Shown one piece after another: positions 47,063 through 57,422 of a stretch of DNA of 64,000 nt (position 1 is its first letter; each line of letters opens with the position of its first letter). Made by a program: the position numbers and the translations under genes. The notes below the pieces were generated by a model, which was given only the letters and a program-made list of their open reading frames with translations, ran no database searches and was not told the origin of the DNA. Where the stretch lies: the NCBI RefSeq assembly GCF_000215955.2, contig NZ_AFNV02000015.1, forward strand, positions 1-64,000, given 5' to 3'. Source of the DNA: Salinisphaera shabanensis E1L3A (GTDB taxonomy: Bacteria > Pseudomonadota > Gammaproteobacteria > Nevskiales > Salinisphaeraceae).

Positions 47063-48847
47063 CTAGTCGCCCGCGTGATCGGCGGCGTCGCGCTCGAACT
47101 GTTCTTCGAGCTCCTGCGCGGCTTCCATCACCAGCTTGGCATAGCGGGTATCGTCGTCCGCCGCTTCATAGTGCTCGAACAGACGCTTTTCGTCGTGGCT
47201 ACGGAACATGCGCTTGGCCCGATCGACCTCGTCGGACTTGAAACCGAGCATCCGCAGCGCGTCGCCGGCCAGTTCGAGACTGGATAGAAAGGTTTCGCGC
47301 TGGAGTACGGTGATCCCCAGATCCATGAGTTCGTAGGCATGCCGGCGATTGCGCGCCCGCGCAATGATCTTAAGATGCGGGAAGTGCTCGCGTACGGTGC
47401 GCGCGGTGGCCAGCGACGCCTCGCGGTTACCGATGGCCAGTACGAACACCTTGGCCTCCTCGGCCTTGGCCGCGCGCAACAGTTCCAGCCGCGAGGCATC
47501 GCCGTAATAGACCTTGTTGCCGTACTTGCGCACGAAATCGACCTGATGGACGTTGATCTCGAGCGCGGTGAACCCGACATGCTTGGCCCGCAGCAGACGC
47601 GCCACGATCTGGCCGATACGCCCGAAGCCGGCGATCAGCACGGGATGCTCGGAGCCGTCCGGCGTATCGAAGGTCGGCTCACTCTTGGGCGTACGCCAGT
47701 CGTTGTAATAAGCCACCAGCTTGACGAACAGCGGCGTGAGCACCATCGACAGCGTCACCGTGGCCACCAGCAGATCGGCCTCGGCCTGCACGAACAGACC
47801 CCCGGCCACGGCGGTCGACAAGATCACGAACGCGAATTCACCGCCTTGCGGCAAGAACGCTGCCAGCCCGCGCGACGCGCTCCAGCTCAGTCGGTGCCGC
47901 CGACCGAGAATGAACAAAATTGACGCCTTGACGCCGATCAGGCCCAGGGTGAGCGCAAGCAGGAACAACGGTTGGGCCGCGATCAGGCCCAGATTGATCG
48001 ACATGCCTACGGCGATGAAGAACAGCCCCAGCAGCAGATCCTTGAACGGGTCGACGTTGGCTTCGAGTTCGTGACGATATTCCGAATCGGCCAGCAGCAC
48101 ACCGGCCACGAACGCGCCGAGTGCCACGGAAATACCGGTCGCGTTCATGACGACAGCCGTGCCCACCACGATCAGCAACGTCATCGCCGTGAATATCTCC
48201 GGCATGCGCGTGGCCGCGACCAGACGGAATATCGGCCGTAACAGGTAGTGACCACCGATTACCATCGCCGCCATCACCAACGCGATCTTGCTCGTCTCCC
48301 ATAGCGCGCCGAGAAAGCTCACCGATTCGCTACCCGAAGACAGCAACGGCAACAGCGCCAGAATCGGAATCACGGCCAGATCCTGAAACAGCAAGATCGC
48401 GAATGCCGCGCGCCCGTGCTTGGCCGTCAGTTCACCGCGCTCGGCAAGCAGCTGCAGAGCAAAGGCTGTGGACGACAACGCCAGCGCCAGGCCGGCCACA
48501 ATGGCAGGGGCCAGTGGCAGTTCCAGCAGCAGCGATGCCGCAAGCGCCAGCGCGGCCGCGCTCAGGCCCACCTGCATGCCGCCCAGCCCGATAATTGTCT
48601 TGCGCAGCGCCCATAGGCGCTTGGGCTGCATTTCCAGACCGATGATGAACAACAGCAACACTACGCCGAATTCGGCGATATGCAGCACTTCCTCGACTTC
48701 GCTGATCAGCCCCAGACACCACGGGCCAATGACAACCCCCGCGCCCAGGTAGCCCAGTACCGACCCCAGCCCCAGGCGCTGGGCGATAGGCACGGCCACG
48801 ACGGCCGCCGCCAGAAAGATCGCGATTTCCTCGAGTAACGGCTCCAC
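47063..48847 (-). CDS. Kef-type K+/H+ antiporter (CPA2 family) with RCK domain
   Basis: 594 residues from GTG 48847, which has GGGAG five bases upstream and starts directly before the first helix; the frame runs 90 bases further upstream without family-like sequence. Twelve to thirteen helices (to about 385) are followed by a TrkA-N/RCK Rossmann domain (VLIAGFGRIGQIVARLLRAK), as in KefB/KefC, and an acidic C-terminal tail. It exports K+ in exchange for protons, often gated by glutathione adducts. No KefF/G-type partner is adjacent. Confidence 0.92.
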   Translation of the reverse strand: MEPLLEEIAIFLAAAVVAVPIAQRLGLGSVLGYLGAGVVIGPWCLGLISEVEEVLHIAEFGVVLLLFIIGLEMQPKRLWALRKTIIGLGGMQVGLSAAALALAASLLLELPLAPAIVAGLALALSSTAFALQLLAERGELTAKHGRAAFAILLFQDLAVIPILALLPLLSSGSESVSFLGALWETSKIALVMAAMVIGGHYLLRPIFRLVAATRMPEIFTAMTLLIVVGTAVVMNATGISVALGAFVAGVLLADSEYRHELEANVDPFKDLLLGLFFIAVGMSINLGLIAAQPLFLLALTLGLIGVKASILFILGRRHRLSWSASRGLAAFLPQGGEFAFVILSTAVAGGLFVQAEADLLVATVTLSMVLTPLFVKLVAYYNDWRTPKSEPTFDTPDGSEHPVLIAGFGRIGQIVARLLRAKHVGFTALEINVHQVDFVRKYGNKVYYGDASRLELLRAAKAEEAKVFVLAIGNREASLATARTVREHFPHLKIIARARNRRHAYELMDLGITVLQRETFLSSLELAGDALRMLGFKSDEVDRAKRMFRSHDEKRLFEHYEAADDDTRYAKLVMEAAQELEEQFERDAADHAGD

Positions 48848-48924
48848 CCTGACTCCCTGTCGATCGCCGACGCGGCGACACTTCAGGCATGATTCTAGCC
48901 GAAGCCCGGCCATCCCGATATGAC

Positions 48925-49764
48925 ATGCCTGCACCAAAAATTCATCATCTCAACTGCGCCAGCATGCATCCAATCGCCGGGCCCTTGCTGGAGCATCGAA
49001 GCCAGTTGGCAGACTACCGTGGGCTGGTCTGCCACTGCTTGCTCATTGAAAGCGAGGCGGGACTGATTCTGGTCGATACCGGGCTCGGGCTTGCCGATGT
49101 GACCGAGGGCCGTAGCCGACTAGGGGCGATGTTTTCGCACGTCGTGCGCCCGGCTATGCGCCGCGAAGAGACCGCCCGGCACCAGATCGAGGCGCTGGGT
49201 TTTTCAGCGAACGATGTTCGCCATATCGTGCTCACCCACCTGGATGTCGACCATGCAGGCGGCATCGGGGACTTTCCGCAGGCACACGTCCACGTACTGG
49301 CCAGTGAATACGCGGCTGCACGGGCACGCCGCCATATCAAGGAACGCGATCGCTACCGCCCGGCACAATGGGCCCACAGCGACGACTGGACACGCTACGA
49401 AGCGACCGGCGAGCGCTGGCATGGCTTCGACGCGGTACGAGCAGTCGTCGATAGTGACTCCGATATCCTGCTTGTGCCCATTACGGGTCATACGCGTGGC
49501 CATGCCGCGATCGCCGTACGCGCCCCGGCAGGCTGGCTGTTGCATGCCGGCGATGCGTACTTCCACCGCGACGAGATGGCCGACCGCCCGTGCTGCCCGC
49601 TGGGCTTGAAAGTGTTCGAAAACCTGATGGCCGTCGACAACCGCGATCGGCGCCGCAATCAGGCACGACTGCGCGAGCTCGCGCTCGGGGCATCGGACGT
49701 TAGCGTGTTCTGCAGTCACGACCCGGTCGAGTTCGCGCATGCGCGCGGACGAACCCTTGGTTGA
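48925..49764 (+). CDS. MBL-fold metallo-hydrolase (lactonase-like)
   Basis: 279 residues from the ATG beginning MPAPKIHHLNC. The metal motif is THLDVDHAGG with further ligand His at TGHTRGHA and Asp/His later (LLHAGDAYFHRDE, CSHDP), an arrangement close to AHL lactonases and related lactone or ester hydrolases. I cannot tell whether it is a quorum-quenching enzyme. An in-frame ATG at 48889 is possible. It overlaps the upstream extension of the divergent Kef gene. Confidence 0.85.
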   Translation: MPAPKIHHLNCASMHPIAGPLLEHRSQLADYRGLVCHCLLIESEAGLILVDTGLGLADVTEGRSRLGAMFSHVVRPAMRREETARHQIEALGFSANDVRHIVLTHLDVDHAGGIGDFPQAHVHVLASEYAAARARRHIKERDRYRPAQWAHSDDWTRYEATGERWHGFDAVRAVVDSDSDILLVPITGHTRGHAAIAVRAPAGWLLHAGDAYFHRDEMADRPCCPLGLKVFENLMAVDNRDRRRNQARLRELALGASDVSVFCSHDPVEFAHARGRTLG

Positions 49765-49815
49765 TCTGTAATTGCTAAGCTCGTTGCGACGGCACACTCA
49801 AAACGATAACAAGCC

Positions 49816-51120
49816 ATGACGACGCCCAAGACGCAAACCGGCGCACTTGCCCGCCAGCAGGCGATCTACAGCGCCGGCATGTCCGGCAGTCGGCCGACTG
49901 TACCGACCGACTACGCCGCCCTCGAGGCCGCCGCCGAAAAAGCCATGTCGGAAGAGGCCTATGCCTACATTGCGGGCGGCGCCGGACGTGAATCCACGAT
50001 GAGTGCCAACCGGCGTGCCTTCGAGCGCTGGCGCATCGTGCCGCGCATGCTGCGCAATGTGGAAGAACGCGATACGTCGATCGAGCTGTTCGGCCGGCGC
50101 CTGGATACACCCTTCGTGCTGTGTCCGATCGGCGTGCTCGAAATGGCGCATGACGAGGCCGATATCGCGGTCGCGCGTGCGGCCGCCGCCCGCGGCACGC
50201 CCATGCTGTTCTCGAACCAGGCCAGCCGTTCGATGGAAGAGTGCGCAGCCGCCATGCAGCGCGTGCGCAACGATGCGCCGCGCTGGTTTCAGCTGTACTG
50301 GTCGAAATCCGATGCGTTGGTGGAATCGCTGGTGTCGCGCGCCGAAGCCTGTGGCTGCGAGGCGATCGTCGTAACGCTGGACACCACGCTACTGGGCTGG
50401 CGCTCGCGCGATCTGGATCTGGCGCATCTGCCATTTCTGCTTGGCCAGGGCATTGCGCAGTACACCTCGGACCCGGTCTTCAGGGCCAGTCTGTCCGAGG
50501 TGCCGGACGACGGTCCACGCCCAAAAATAAACACGCGCACACTGCGAAACGTCATAGCGGCCGCGCGTCACTATCCCGGATCGAGTCTGCGTGCACTGAC
50601 CAGCGGCCAGGCGCTGGCGGCTGTACGCCAGTTCATTGCCACCTATTCACGCCCGAACATCACCTGGGCCGATCTGGCCTGGCTGCGCGAGCGCACGACA
50701 CGACCGATCGTGCTTAAGGGTATTCTCGATGGCGACGATGCCAGGCTGGCGGTCGAACACGGCGTCGATGGATTGATTGTGTCCAACCACGGTGGCCGGC
50801 AGGTCGACGGCGCACGCGCCAGTCTGGACGCGCTGCCCGAGATCGTGGCGGCCGCGCCCGATCTGCCGGTGATTCTGGATTCGGGTATTCGTGGCGGCGC
50901 CGATGTGTTCAAGGCGCTGGCGCTGGGCGCAAGCGCGGTCGGCATCGGCCGGCCCTATGCCTATGGACTGGCGCTGGACGGCGAGGCCGGCGTGGGCGAA
51001 GTGCTCGACAATCTGGCCGCCGATTTCGAACTGACCATGGCGCTGGCTGGCTGCAGCGATATCGCCACGATTCGTGCCGGCGCGACCCGGCTCGTGCGCG
51101 ACGAACACGCCGGCGGCTGA
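49816..51120 (+). CDS. FMN-dependent alpha-hydroxy-acid oxidase (lactate 2-monooxygenase-like)
   Basis: 434 residues, at the longer end for the family. An FMN-binding TIM barrel with [40 protein letters not shown] and the active-site [20 protein letters not shown] (catalytic His and Arg), then [19 protein letters not shown] for phosphate binding. It oxidises L-lactate or another 2-hydroxy acid. An N-terminal extension of about 50 residues resembles lactate monooxygenase. The DUF3301 gene follows after 11 bases. Confidence 0.9.
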   Translation: MTTPKTQTGALARQQAIYSAGMSGSRPTVPTDYAALEAAAEKAMSEEAYAYIAGGAGRESTMSANRRAFERWRIVPRMLRNVEERDTSIELFGRRLDTPFVLCPIGVLEMAHDEADIAVARAAAARGTPMLFSNQASRSMEECAAAMQRVRNDAPRWFQLYWSKSDALVESLVSRAEACGCEAIVVTLDTTLLGWRSRDLDLAHLPFLLGQGIAQYTSDPVFRASLSEVPDDGPRPKINTRTLRNVIAAARHYPGSSLRALTSGQALAAVRQFIATYSRPNITWADLAWLRERTTRPIVLKGILDGDDARLAVEHGVDGLIVSNHGGRQVDGARASLDALPEIVAAAPDLPVILDSGIRGGADVFKALALGASAVGIGRPYAYGLALDGEAGVGEVLDNLAADFELTMALAGCSDIATIRAGATRLVRDEHAGG

Positions 51121-51131
51121 ATCGACCCTCG

Positions 51132-51422
51132 ATGTTCGAGTTCTTTCCCTGGCTGATTGCGCTGGCCGTCATGGCTTTGTTCTGGTGGCAATCGCTGGGC
51201 GCACGCTGGGCCGCCCGGCGCGCAGCGCTTGCCGCCTGCGAAAACGCCGAAGTCACGTTCATCGACGAACTGGCCTTTCAGCGTATCTGGCTCGGTCGCG
51301 GCACACTCAAACGCCGCTACCGCTTCGAGTTCTATCGGCGCGGCGACCGTCGCTATAGCGGCTATGTGGATATGCATGGCCAGCGCGTGGCCCATATCGA
51401 GATGGAGCCGTACCCGGTCTGA
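51132..51422 (+). CDS. DUF3301 family protein
   Basis: 96 residues: one N-terminal membrane helix (residues 6-22) and a basic, aromatic soluble part (RRYRFEFYRRGDRRYSGYVD). Matches the DUF3301 pattern of small membrane-anchored proteins of gammaproteobacteria. Function unknown. 11 bases after the hydroxy-acid oxidase, so co-transcribed. Confidence 0.85.
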   Translation: MFEFFPWLIALAVMALFWWQSLGARWAARRAALAACENAEVTFIDELAFQRIWLGRGTLKRRYRFEFYRRGDRRYSGYVDMHGQRVAHIEMEPYPV

Positions 51423-51431
51423 TGCCTGCGC

Positions 51432-52007
51432 TTAGAGCGCCTGGCGCGGATCGGTCTCGCCCACCATTGGCTTGTCCTTGAACCGATCCTTGAGTTCCAG
51501 CAGCGGCGCATGGTCGGAAAAGTCGAACAGTTCGCGCATTTCGGCCCAGTCGATCAGGCAATACAGACAGATGCTTGGATAATGCCAGTCGTCGAAGGCG
51601 CCGGCGGCGGCCATGTCGGACAGCGCATCGATCGAGCGCTCGATGCGTTCGTGCTGCAAACCATAGAACATGATGTCGCTGTCGGTCGCGAGGCCGGATT
51701 TCTTCGATAGCGCGATAGTCACCATGGAATCGTTGACCGCATCGATGAGGGTGAGCTGGTTTTCCTGTTCCCAGGACAACGCGGCAAAGCCCATCTTCTG
51801 CGACAGATAGCGTGCGATAACGCGCGAGTCGTAGATCGAATGCGCGTCATCGATGAGCATCGGCACCTTGAGCGCGGGATTATTGCGACGCAGCTCGTCG
51901 CGGTCAGCGCCGTAGATATCCAGACTGGCGAACTCGTAGTCGCTGCCGCCAAGCAACAACCGAATACGGCGAACAAAGGGCGAAGTGGACGAACCGATGA
52001 GTTTCAT
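51432..52007 (-). CDS. Glutathione S-transferase
   Basis: 191 residues from the ATG beginning MKLIGSSTSPFVRRIRLLL. The thioredoxin-fold domain (1-78, with LKVPMLIDD cis-Pro and IYDSRVIARYL) is followed by the helical GST C-terminal domain. The catalytic position is a Ser (SSTSPF). Substrate not predictable. Convergent with DUF3301. Confidence 0.9.
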   Translation of the reverse strand: MKLIGSSTSPFVRRIRLLLGGSDYEFASLDIYGADRDELRRNNPALKVPMLIDDAHSIYDSRVIARYLSQKMGFAALSWEQENQLTLIDAVNDSMVTIALSKKSGLATDSDIMFYGLQHERIERSIDALSDMAAAGAFDDWHYPSICLYCLIDWAEMRELFDFSDHAPLLELKDRFKDKPMVGETDPRQAL

Positions 52008-52114
52008 GAGCGAAACCTCTTTTTCAGCCAGCGAATGTCGAGGCCCGAGTCTACAGCTTCGCCTCAAGCACGGGTGCCGCTAGACTAAGCGCTACGCTTT
52101 CAGCCGCCGCGCCC

Positions 52115-52606
52115 ATGAATCAGAATGCCGATGCCGATATTACGCTGCGTTTTCTCGCCGAACCCTCCGATGTAAATTTCGGCGGAAACGTGCACGGCGG
52201 CAACGTCATGAAATGGATCGACCATGCCGGTTACACCTGTGCGGCGAACTGGAGCTCGGCCTATTGTGTGACCGCCTATGTCGGTGGCATCCGTTTTCTC
52301 AAGCCGATCAGCGTGGGCGACCTGGTCGAGCTCAAGGCCGAACTCATGCATACCGGGCGTACCAGCATGCATATCTCGGTCAGCGTGCATGCCCGCAACC
52401 CGCGCGATCGCGAACGGCGCTTCACCACACACTGCATCCTGGTGTTCGTGGCACTCGACGACAGCGGAAAGCCGCTGCGGATACGCGATTTCGAACCGGT
52501 CACCGAACATAGCAAGCGCTTGAATGCCTACGCCAAGCGCATGATCGAACTGCGCGAGCAACTACAGACCGAATCCCAGTCCTTTCTCAGCACCATGGAA
52601 GCCTGA
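52115..52606 (+). CDS. Acyl-CoA thioesterase, YciA-type hotdog fold
   Basis: 163 residues. NFGGNVHGGNVMKWIDHAGYTCA contains the hotdog helix with the conserved Asp, VGGIRFLKPISVGDLVELKAEL the strand region. Group 4 thioesterases hydrolyse short to medium acyl-CoA. Followed at 130 bases by opgD, probably unrelated. Confidence 0.92.
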   Translation: MNQNADADITLRFLAEPSDVNFGGNVHGGNVMKWIDHAGYTCAANWSSAYCVTAYVGGIRFLKPISVGDLVELKAELMHTGRTSMHISVSVHARNPRDRERRFTTHCILVFVALDDSGKPLRIRDFEPVTEHSKRLNAYAKRMIELREQLQTESQSFLSTMEA

Positions 52607-52735
52607 GTATCTCGGCCCGCTGGCGCCCCATCCCATTCCGGTTCGGGACGTGCCGCTTAACTGCAGGCACCCCAACCAAGTGGAACCCTTGGCGCGGCTG
52701 CCTGTCTTGTCTTTCGAATTCACGAAGAGCGACCC

Positions 52736-54346
52736 ATGAACCGACGTAATCTGTTGAAGGCATCGCTGGCATTGACCACCCTCGGGCTGCCCGCGTTCCC
52801 CGTGTTTGCACAAAACACCAAGACCGATCCGCGCGGCGAGCCGTTCGATTTCGATCGCCTGAAACAGCGCGCCAAGGAACTCGCCGGCCGGCCCTATCAC
52901 GACAACGCCGAGCCGCTGCCGCCGACGTTGGCCAATCTCGAACCGCTGAAATACCAGAAAATTCAGTACGATCCGAAATACGCGATCTGGCGGGATGCGC
53001 CCGATACCAACATGAGCCTGCGCTTTTTCCATGTCGGCATGCAGTTCAATCTGCCCGTGCGCATGCATGTGATCGATCCGGATACGCAGCAGGCCCACGA
53101 GATTCATTTCGACCCGAAACGCTTCGACTACGACGATTCGGGCGTCGATAAGGCCCAGCTCAAAGGCCACGACTTCGGCTATGCCGGTTTCAAGCTCATG
53201 CGTGATCACGACGCCAACGCGTCCCACGAGGCCGGCGCATTTCTGGGCGCGAGCTATTTCCGCTTTCTCGACAAAAACAATCAGTACGGGATTTCCGCGC
53301 GCGGCCTGGCGATCGATACTGCCACCGAGCAAACCGAGGAATTCCCCGATTTCGTCGCTTTCTGGTTCGAGCAGCCGCACGACGACCAACAGGCTCTTGT
53401 CTATGCGCTGCTCGATTCCCCGGCGGTCACCGGCGCCTATCGCTTCAAGATCGACCTGGTCGAAGACGGCACGGTCATGGACGTGGATATGGAGTTGCAC
53501 ACCCGCCACCAGATCGGGCGGCTGGGCATCGCGCCCATGACGAGCATGTTCCTCAAGGGCACCAGTCAGGCCCAGGCCCGCGATACGATCCACCCGCAGG
53601 TGCACGATTCCGACCGGCTGGAGATTTGGCGCGGCAACGGCGAATGGGTCTGCCGGCCGCTTTTCAACCCCAAGACGCTGCAATACAACGCCTTTCCCGA
53701 CGAGAATCCGCGCGGCTTCGGGCTTGTGCAGCATGACCACGATTTCGATAACTATCGCGACGACGTGGCCTGGTACAACCGCCGCCCCAGTCTGTGGGTC
53801 GAGCCAACAAGCGATTGGGGCAAAGGCCAGATCGCGCTTTTCGAACTGCCCACCGTCGGTGAAACGGTCGACAACATCGGTGCGTTCTGGATTCCGGAAG
53901 AGCCGGTCCAAGGCGATCAGCAGCTCAATTTCAGTTACAAGCTGCACTGGCTGCCGCTACCGCCGGTCCAGCCGACGCTGGCCCAGGTCGAAAAGACCTG
54001 GTCGGGCATGGGCAACGTGCCGGAAGGCTGGATTCCGGGCGACCGGTCGCCGTCGGAGTACGCACGCCGTTTCGCGGTCGACTTCGTCGGCGATCCGCTC
54101 GACGATCTGCCCGAAGGCACGCAGGTTGAAGTCCAGGTCGAAGTATCGCGTGGCAAACTCGGCATGGTGCAGGCACGCCGCTTCGAGCCGATCAAGGGCT
54201 ATCGTGCGATCTTCGATTGGGTGCCGGAAACCCATTCCGACGAAGCCGTTTCGATTCGGCTGTATTTGCGCGCAGGCGACCGCCCGCTGACCGAAACTTG
54301 GCTTTATCAATGGGTGCCGCCTAAATCCGACGAACGTTACTACTAA
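52736..54346 (+). CDS. opgD: Glucan biosynthesis protein D (OpgD)
   Basis: 536 residues with a twin-arginine type signal (MNRRNLLKASLALTTLGLP, cleavage after FAQ), which separates OpgD from the Sec-exported OpgG. Motifs YGISARGLAIDTATEQTEEF, APMTSMFLKG and DENPRGFGLVQHDHDFDNY are shared with OpgG. OpgD is a periplasmic beta-1,2-glucanase-related protein that sets glucan backbone length. It stands alone, away from opgGH. Confidence 0.94.
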   Translation: MNRRNLLKASLALTTLGLPAFPVFAQNTKTDPRGEPFDFDRLKQRAKELAGRPYHDNAEPLPPTLANLEPLKYQKIQYDPKYAIWRDAPDTNMSLRFFHVGMQFNLPVRMHVIDPDTQQAHEIHFDPKRFDYDDSGVDKAQLKGHDFGYAGFKLMRDHDANASHEAGAFLGASYFRFLDKNNQYGISARGLAIDTATEQTEEFPDFVAFWFEQPHDDQQALVYALLDSPAVTGAYRFKIDLVEDGTVMDVDMELHTRHQIGRLGIAPMTSMFLKGTSQAQARDTIHPQVHDSDRLEIWRGNGEWVCRPLFNPKTLQYNAFPDENPRGFGLVQHDHDFDNYRDDVAWYNRRPSLWVEPTSDWGKGQIALFELPTVGETVDNIGAFWIPEEPVQGDQQLNFSYKLHWLPLPPVQPTLAQVEKTWSGMGNVPEGWIPGDRSPSEYARRFAVDFVGDPLDDLPEGTQVEVQVEVSRGKLGMVQARRFEPIKGYRAIFDWVPETHSDEAVSIRLYLRAGDRPLTETWLYQWVPPKSDERYY

Positions 54347-54446
54347 CAAGTGCTCGTGCCAGCGGATCGGGATGGCCTGACAAACGCTCGTTGCCTGGCG
54401 TCATGCTGAAAGCGCGTTCCAGGACGCGTTCCAGGGCGCGTCTGCC

Positions 54447-55511
54447 ATGAAAGCGCTTTTGCTATCGCTGCTCTGGCGCGTGCCGCTGGCGCTCGTCGTG
54501 CTGCTGGCCAGCAGCTGGGGCGTGCTTGCCCTGTATTTCCGGGGCCCGGAGAGTCTGGCGCTCCGGTTGCTGTTCATCACGCTCTGGCTGCTACCGGCGC
54601 TGGCCGCCATGGTCGGGATCGCAATACCGCGCTCCGCACCGCTGACCGTCGCGGGTCCGGCCCTGTTCGGACTCGCGGTCGTCGTGCTTGCGGTGTGGTG
54701 GCATACGATCACTCCGAGTCACAACCGCGATTGGGCGCCCGATGTGGCCCGTCTTCTGCACGCCACGCGCGATGGCGATATCGTCACCCTCGAAAACGTA
54801 CGCAACTTCGAGTGGCGCACCCGCGAGGATTTCGACGCGCGCTGGGAAACGCGTCAATACGATCTGTCCACGCTGGAAAGCGCCGATCTGGTCGTGTCCT
54901 ACTGGATGGGCCCGGCCATTGCCCACACGCTGGTCAGTTTCGGCTTTGCCGATGGGCGGCATCTGGTGTTCTCGGTCGAGGTTCGACGTACTCGCGGGCA
55001 GAAGTTTTCCGCCTTGGGCAGCTTCTTTCGGCAGTCCGAACTGGTGCTGGTGGCCGCCGACGAACGCGATATCGTACGCACGCGCAGCAACGCCCGTGGC
55101 GAATCGGTCTATCTCTACTCGGTCGCGCTATCGAAGGCGGATATGCGTTCGCTGTTCGAAGCCTATCTTCAGGAATCCGACCAACTCGAAAACGAGCCGC
55201 GCTTCTACAACACCCTGACCTCGAACTGCACGACCATCGTCTACGACATGGTCAAACGTATCGTGCCCGGGCTGCCTTGGGATTATCGGCTGCTGGCATC
55301 GGGCTATCTACCAGACTATATCTACGATCTGGGCGCGCTGAATACCGATTTCGCGCTGGCCGAACTCGAGCGCCGCGGCCATATCAATCAACGGGCGATT
55401 GCCTCGGATCACGACGGTCATTCCACGGCCGCGTTTTCGCAGGCCATTCGTGAAACCGTGCCGAGCGCGCGTATCGAACGGCATAACGCCGACGAACCGC
55501 CCCAACCCTAG
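54447..55511 (+). CDS. DUF4105 family membrane-anchored protein
   Basis: 354 residues. Three hydrophobic N-terminal helices (about 5-31, 37-60, 68-90) are followed by a soluble DUF4105 domain with WRTREDFDARWETRQYDL, VRRTRGQKFSALGSFFRQ and the Cys-containing YNTLTSNCTTIVYDM, which resembles a papain-like Cys/His arrangement. Likely periplasmic. Function unknown; the fold relates to NlpC/P60-like hydrolases. A 12-base duplication (CGCGTTCCAGGA then CGCGTTCCAGGG) lies just before the start. Confidence 0.88.
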   Translation: MKALLLSLLWRVPLALVVLLASSWGVLALYFRGPESLALRLLFITLWLLPALAAMVGIAIPRSAPLTVAGPALFGLAVVVLAVWWHTITPSHNRDWAPDVARLLHATRDGDIVTLENVRNFEWRTREDFDARWETRQYDLSTLESADLVVSYWMGPAIAHTLVSFGFADGRHLVFSVEVRRTRGQKFSALGSFFRQSELVLVAADERDIVRTRSNARGESVYLYSVALSKADMRSLFEAYLQESDQLENEPRFYNTLTSNCTTIVYDMVKRIVPGLPWDYRLLASGYLPDYIYDLGALNTDFALAELERRGHINQRAIASDHDGHSTAAFSQAIRETVPSARIERHNADEPPQP

Positions 55512-56744
55512 GCGCGTAGAAACGCCTCGATTTCATCGATGCGTGCGTGCGCATCGCGATAGCCGATATCGATCAGCGCCTGGGTATATTCGGGGTCGAA
55601 CAACAGGTAGCTGGTCAGATCCGCACTTTTCGGATCGGGCATACCGAGCGTTTCCAGCATGAAACGCACGGATCGCGGCATGCGTTTAACCAGCTGGCTG
55701 GCGATATCGGCGAAATCCTCGGAAGGGGATATCACCAGCGGTTCGATCACCCGCATCGGCTCGTGCACCTTCACGTCCACGGCCCGGGATTCATCACCGC
55801 CGTAGGCACGCACCAGCTCGTTCATGCGCATCAGATGGTCGATATCGGCATCGAGATGATCGAGGAAGATCGCATTCAGAAACACGCCGCAAATCTGAGA
55901 TAGCGGCGGCCGAGGCGGTAATCGGGACGGATCGAGGCTGTCGACATGATGCGCCAGCTCGGTATCGGTCAGCTGCTGCTCGCTGGCGCTGCAACGGATA
56001 CCGATCGCCAGCACGCGCTGTGCGCCCAGACGAATCGCCGGGCTCAGCGGATTGGTTAGACGCATTGCGCCGTCGCCGAACCAGGCCTGCGTACCACCGG
56101 TGTTGAGCGCAACGGGAGCAAACACCAACGGAATCGCGGCCGAGGCACAGACGTGATCCACGGTCATCGTGGCCCGGCAGGGCGATCCGCCGGCTCTTGT
56201 GCCAGAGCGGATGATGCGCCCGGCCTTCGATAAAGGTATAGGACTTGCCCGAGTGATAGCCGGTCGCGGTAATGGCCAGCGCATAGAGACGACGCTGGGC
56301 GATTGCGCGCCGAATACCCGCCAGCGGCAGCTCACGCTCGAGCAGGGCTTTCAAAGGCGTGGCATCGAGCAACGATTGCATGCGGCCGGCGCCCAGCCAC
56401 GGTCGTAGCGCCGCATCGCGAAACAGTCGGCCTGCATTGGTGGCCAGCGCTCGCATATCGGTGCGATACACCTGAGCTGCAGTCAGACCCGACCAGAGAG
56501 CGGCTAAATGAGACGTGGCATCGTGCAGCCGTTCGCCGCGGGCCGCGATCGCGGCCCCGTTGATCGCGCCCGCCGACGCCCCGGCGATGATATCGAACGG
56601 CGCAGGCGCGCCGCGCAAAGCAGGCATTTCGCCGATACGCTTGAGCACACCGGCCTGATACGCGCCGCGTGCACCGCCCGCGGTCAACGCCAGCGCGGTG
56701 AGATTGGACGGCACGCCGGGATGGCGAATCACGCGCGCGTTCAT
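55508..56744 (-). pseudogene. Patatin-like phospholipase, frameshifted
   Basis: The first frame (from 56744) carries the oxyanion loop GGARGAYQAG and the nucleophile motif GASAG; it runs to WHKSRRIALP. After a one-base change in the CCC run at 56173-56175 the second frame continues ATMTVDHVCASAAIPLVFAP and provides the catalytic Asp in FGDGAMR, ending at 55508. Joined, it is a full-length patatin (about 410 residues) whose catalytic Ser and Asp lie in different frames as written. Either a true lesion or a homopolymer sequencing error. Such enzymes hydrolyse phospholipids or lipid esters. Confidence 0.82.
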
Positions 56745-56924
56745 GCCGGCCTCGGCAATAAATCGTCATACCCGCACATCGACAACCACACTCCTGCTGT
56801 TCACGCCGAACCAGCGCCACGGCATTGGGCCCTTTCGGTCATCAAGCAAGTTGGGTGCCAGTTATGCTGCAGCGCGACAAAACAAATGCCTGCGCGGCGC
56901 GCAACTTCGCTGGGGGGTGCCGCG

Positions 56925-57422
56925 CTAATCGGCCAGGCGTTTGTACATTACCAGCGCATCGACTTCGCCTTCGGTCGGGTGACGAAACGCGCCCGGCAAG
57001 CGGCCAGCGATCTCGAAGCCGTGGCGCTGCCAGAGCCGTATCGCACCGGTATTGGTGGCCACGACCAGGTTGTACTGCATGGCACGAAACCCCAGCGCGA
57101 TCGCTTCACGCTGCGAATGCTCGCAAAGCGCGCTGGCCACGCCCCGTCCACGGGCGTCCCGATCAACGATATAACCGCAGTTGCAGACATGATTGCCGCC
57201 GCCGGGCTGGTTGAACTTGAGAAAATAGCTGCCGACTACGGCGCCGTCGGCCGCATTCACGGCGACGAACGTAGCCACCGGCTTGTCCAGCCAGAGCGCG
57301 CGTGCGTCCGCTTCTTCGATATCGACCGCGACGGCATAGGTTTCGCCAGCACGAAAGACCGGTTCGATGATCGACCATAGCGCAGGCCAGTCATCGGCCT
57401 TGGCGCGGCGTATCGCAATCAT
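56925..57422 (-). CDS. GNAT family N-acetyltransferase
   Basis: 166 residues from the ATG at 57422, which overlaps the thioesterase stop (ATGA). IAIRRAKADDWPALWSIIEP at the start and the acetyl-CoA loop DRDARGRGVASALCEHSQREA plus NTGAIRLWQRHGFEIAGRLP are diagnostic. Acceptor unknown. Translationally coupled to the upstream thioesterase. Confidence 0.92.
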   Translation of the reverse strand: MIAIRRAKADDWPALWSIIEPVFRAGETYAVAVDIEEADARALWLDKPVATFVAVNAADGAVVGSYFLKFNQPGGGNHVCNCGYIVDRDARGRGVASALCEHSQREAIALGFRAMQYNLVVATNTGAIRLWQRHGFEIAGRLPGAFRHPTEGEVDALVMYKRLAD

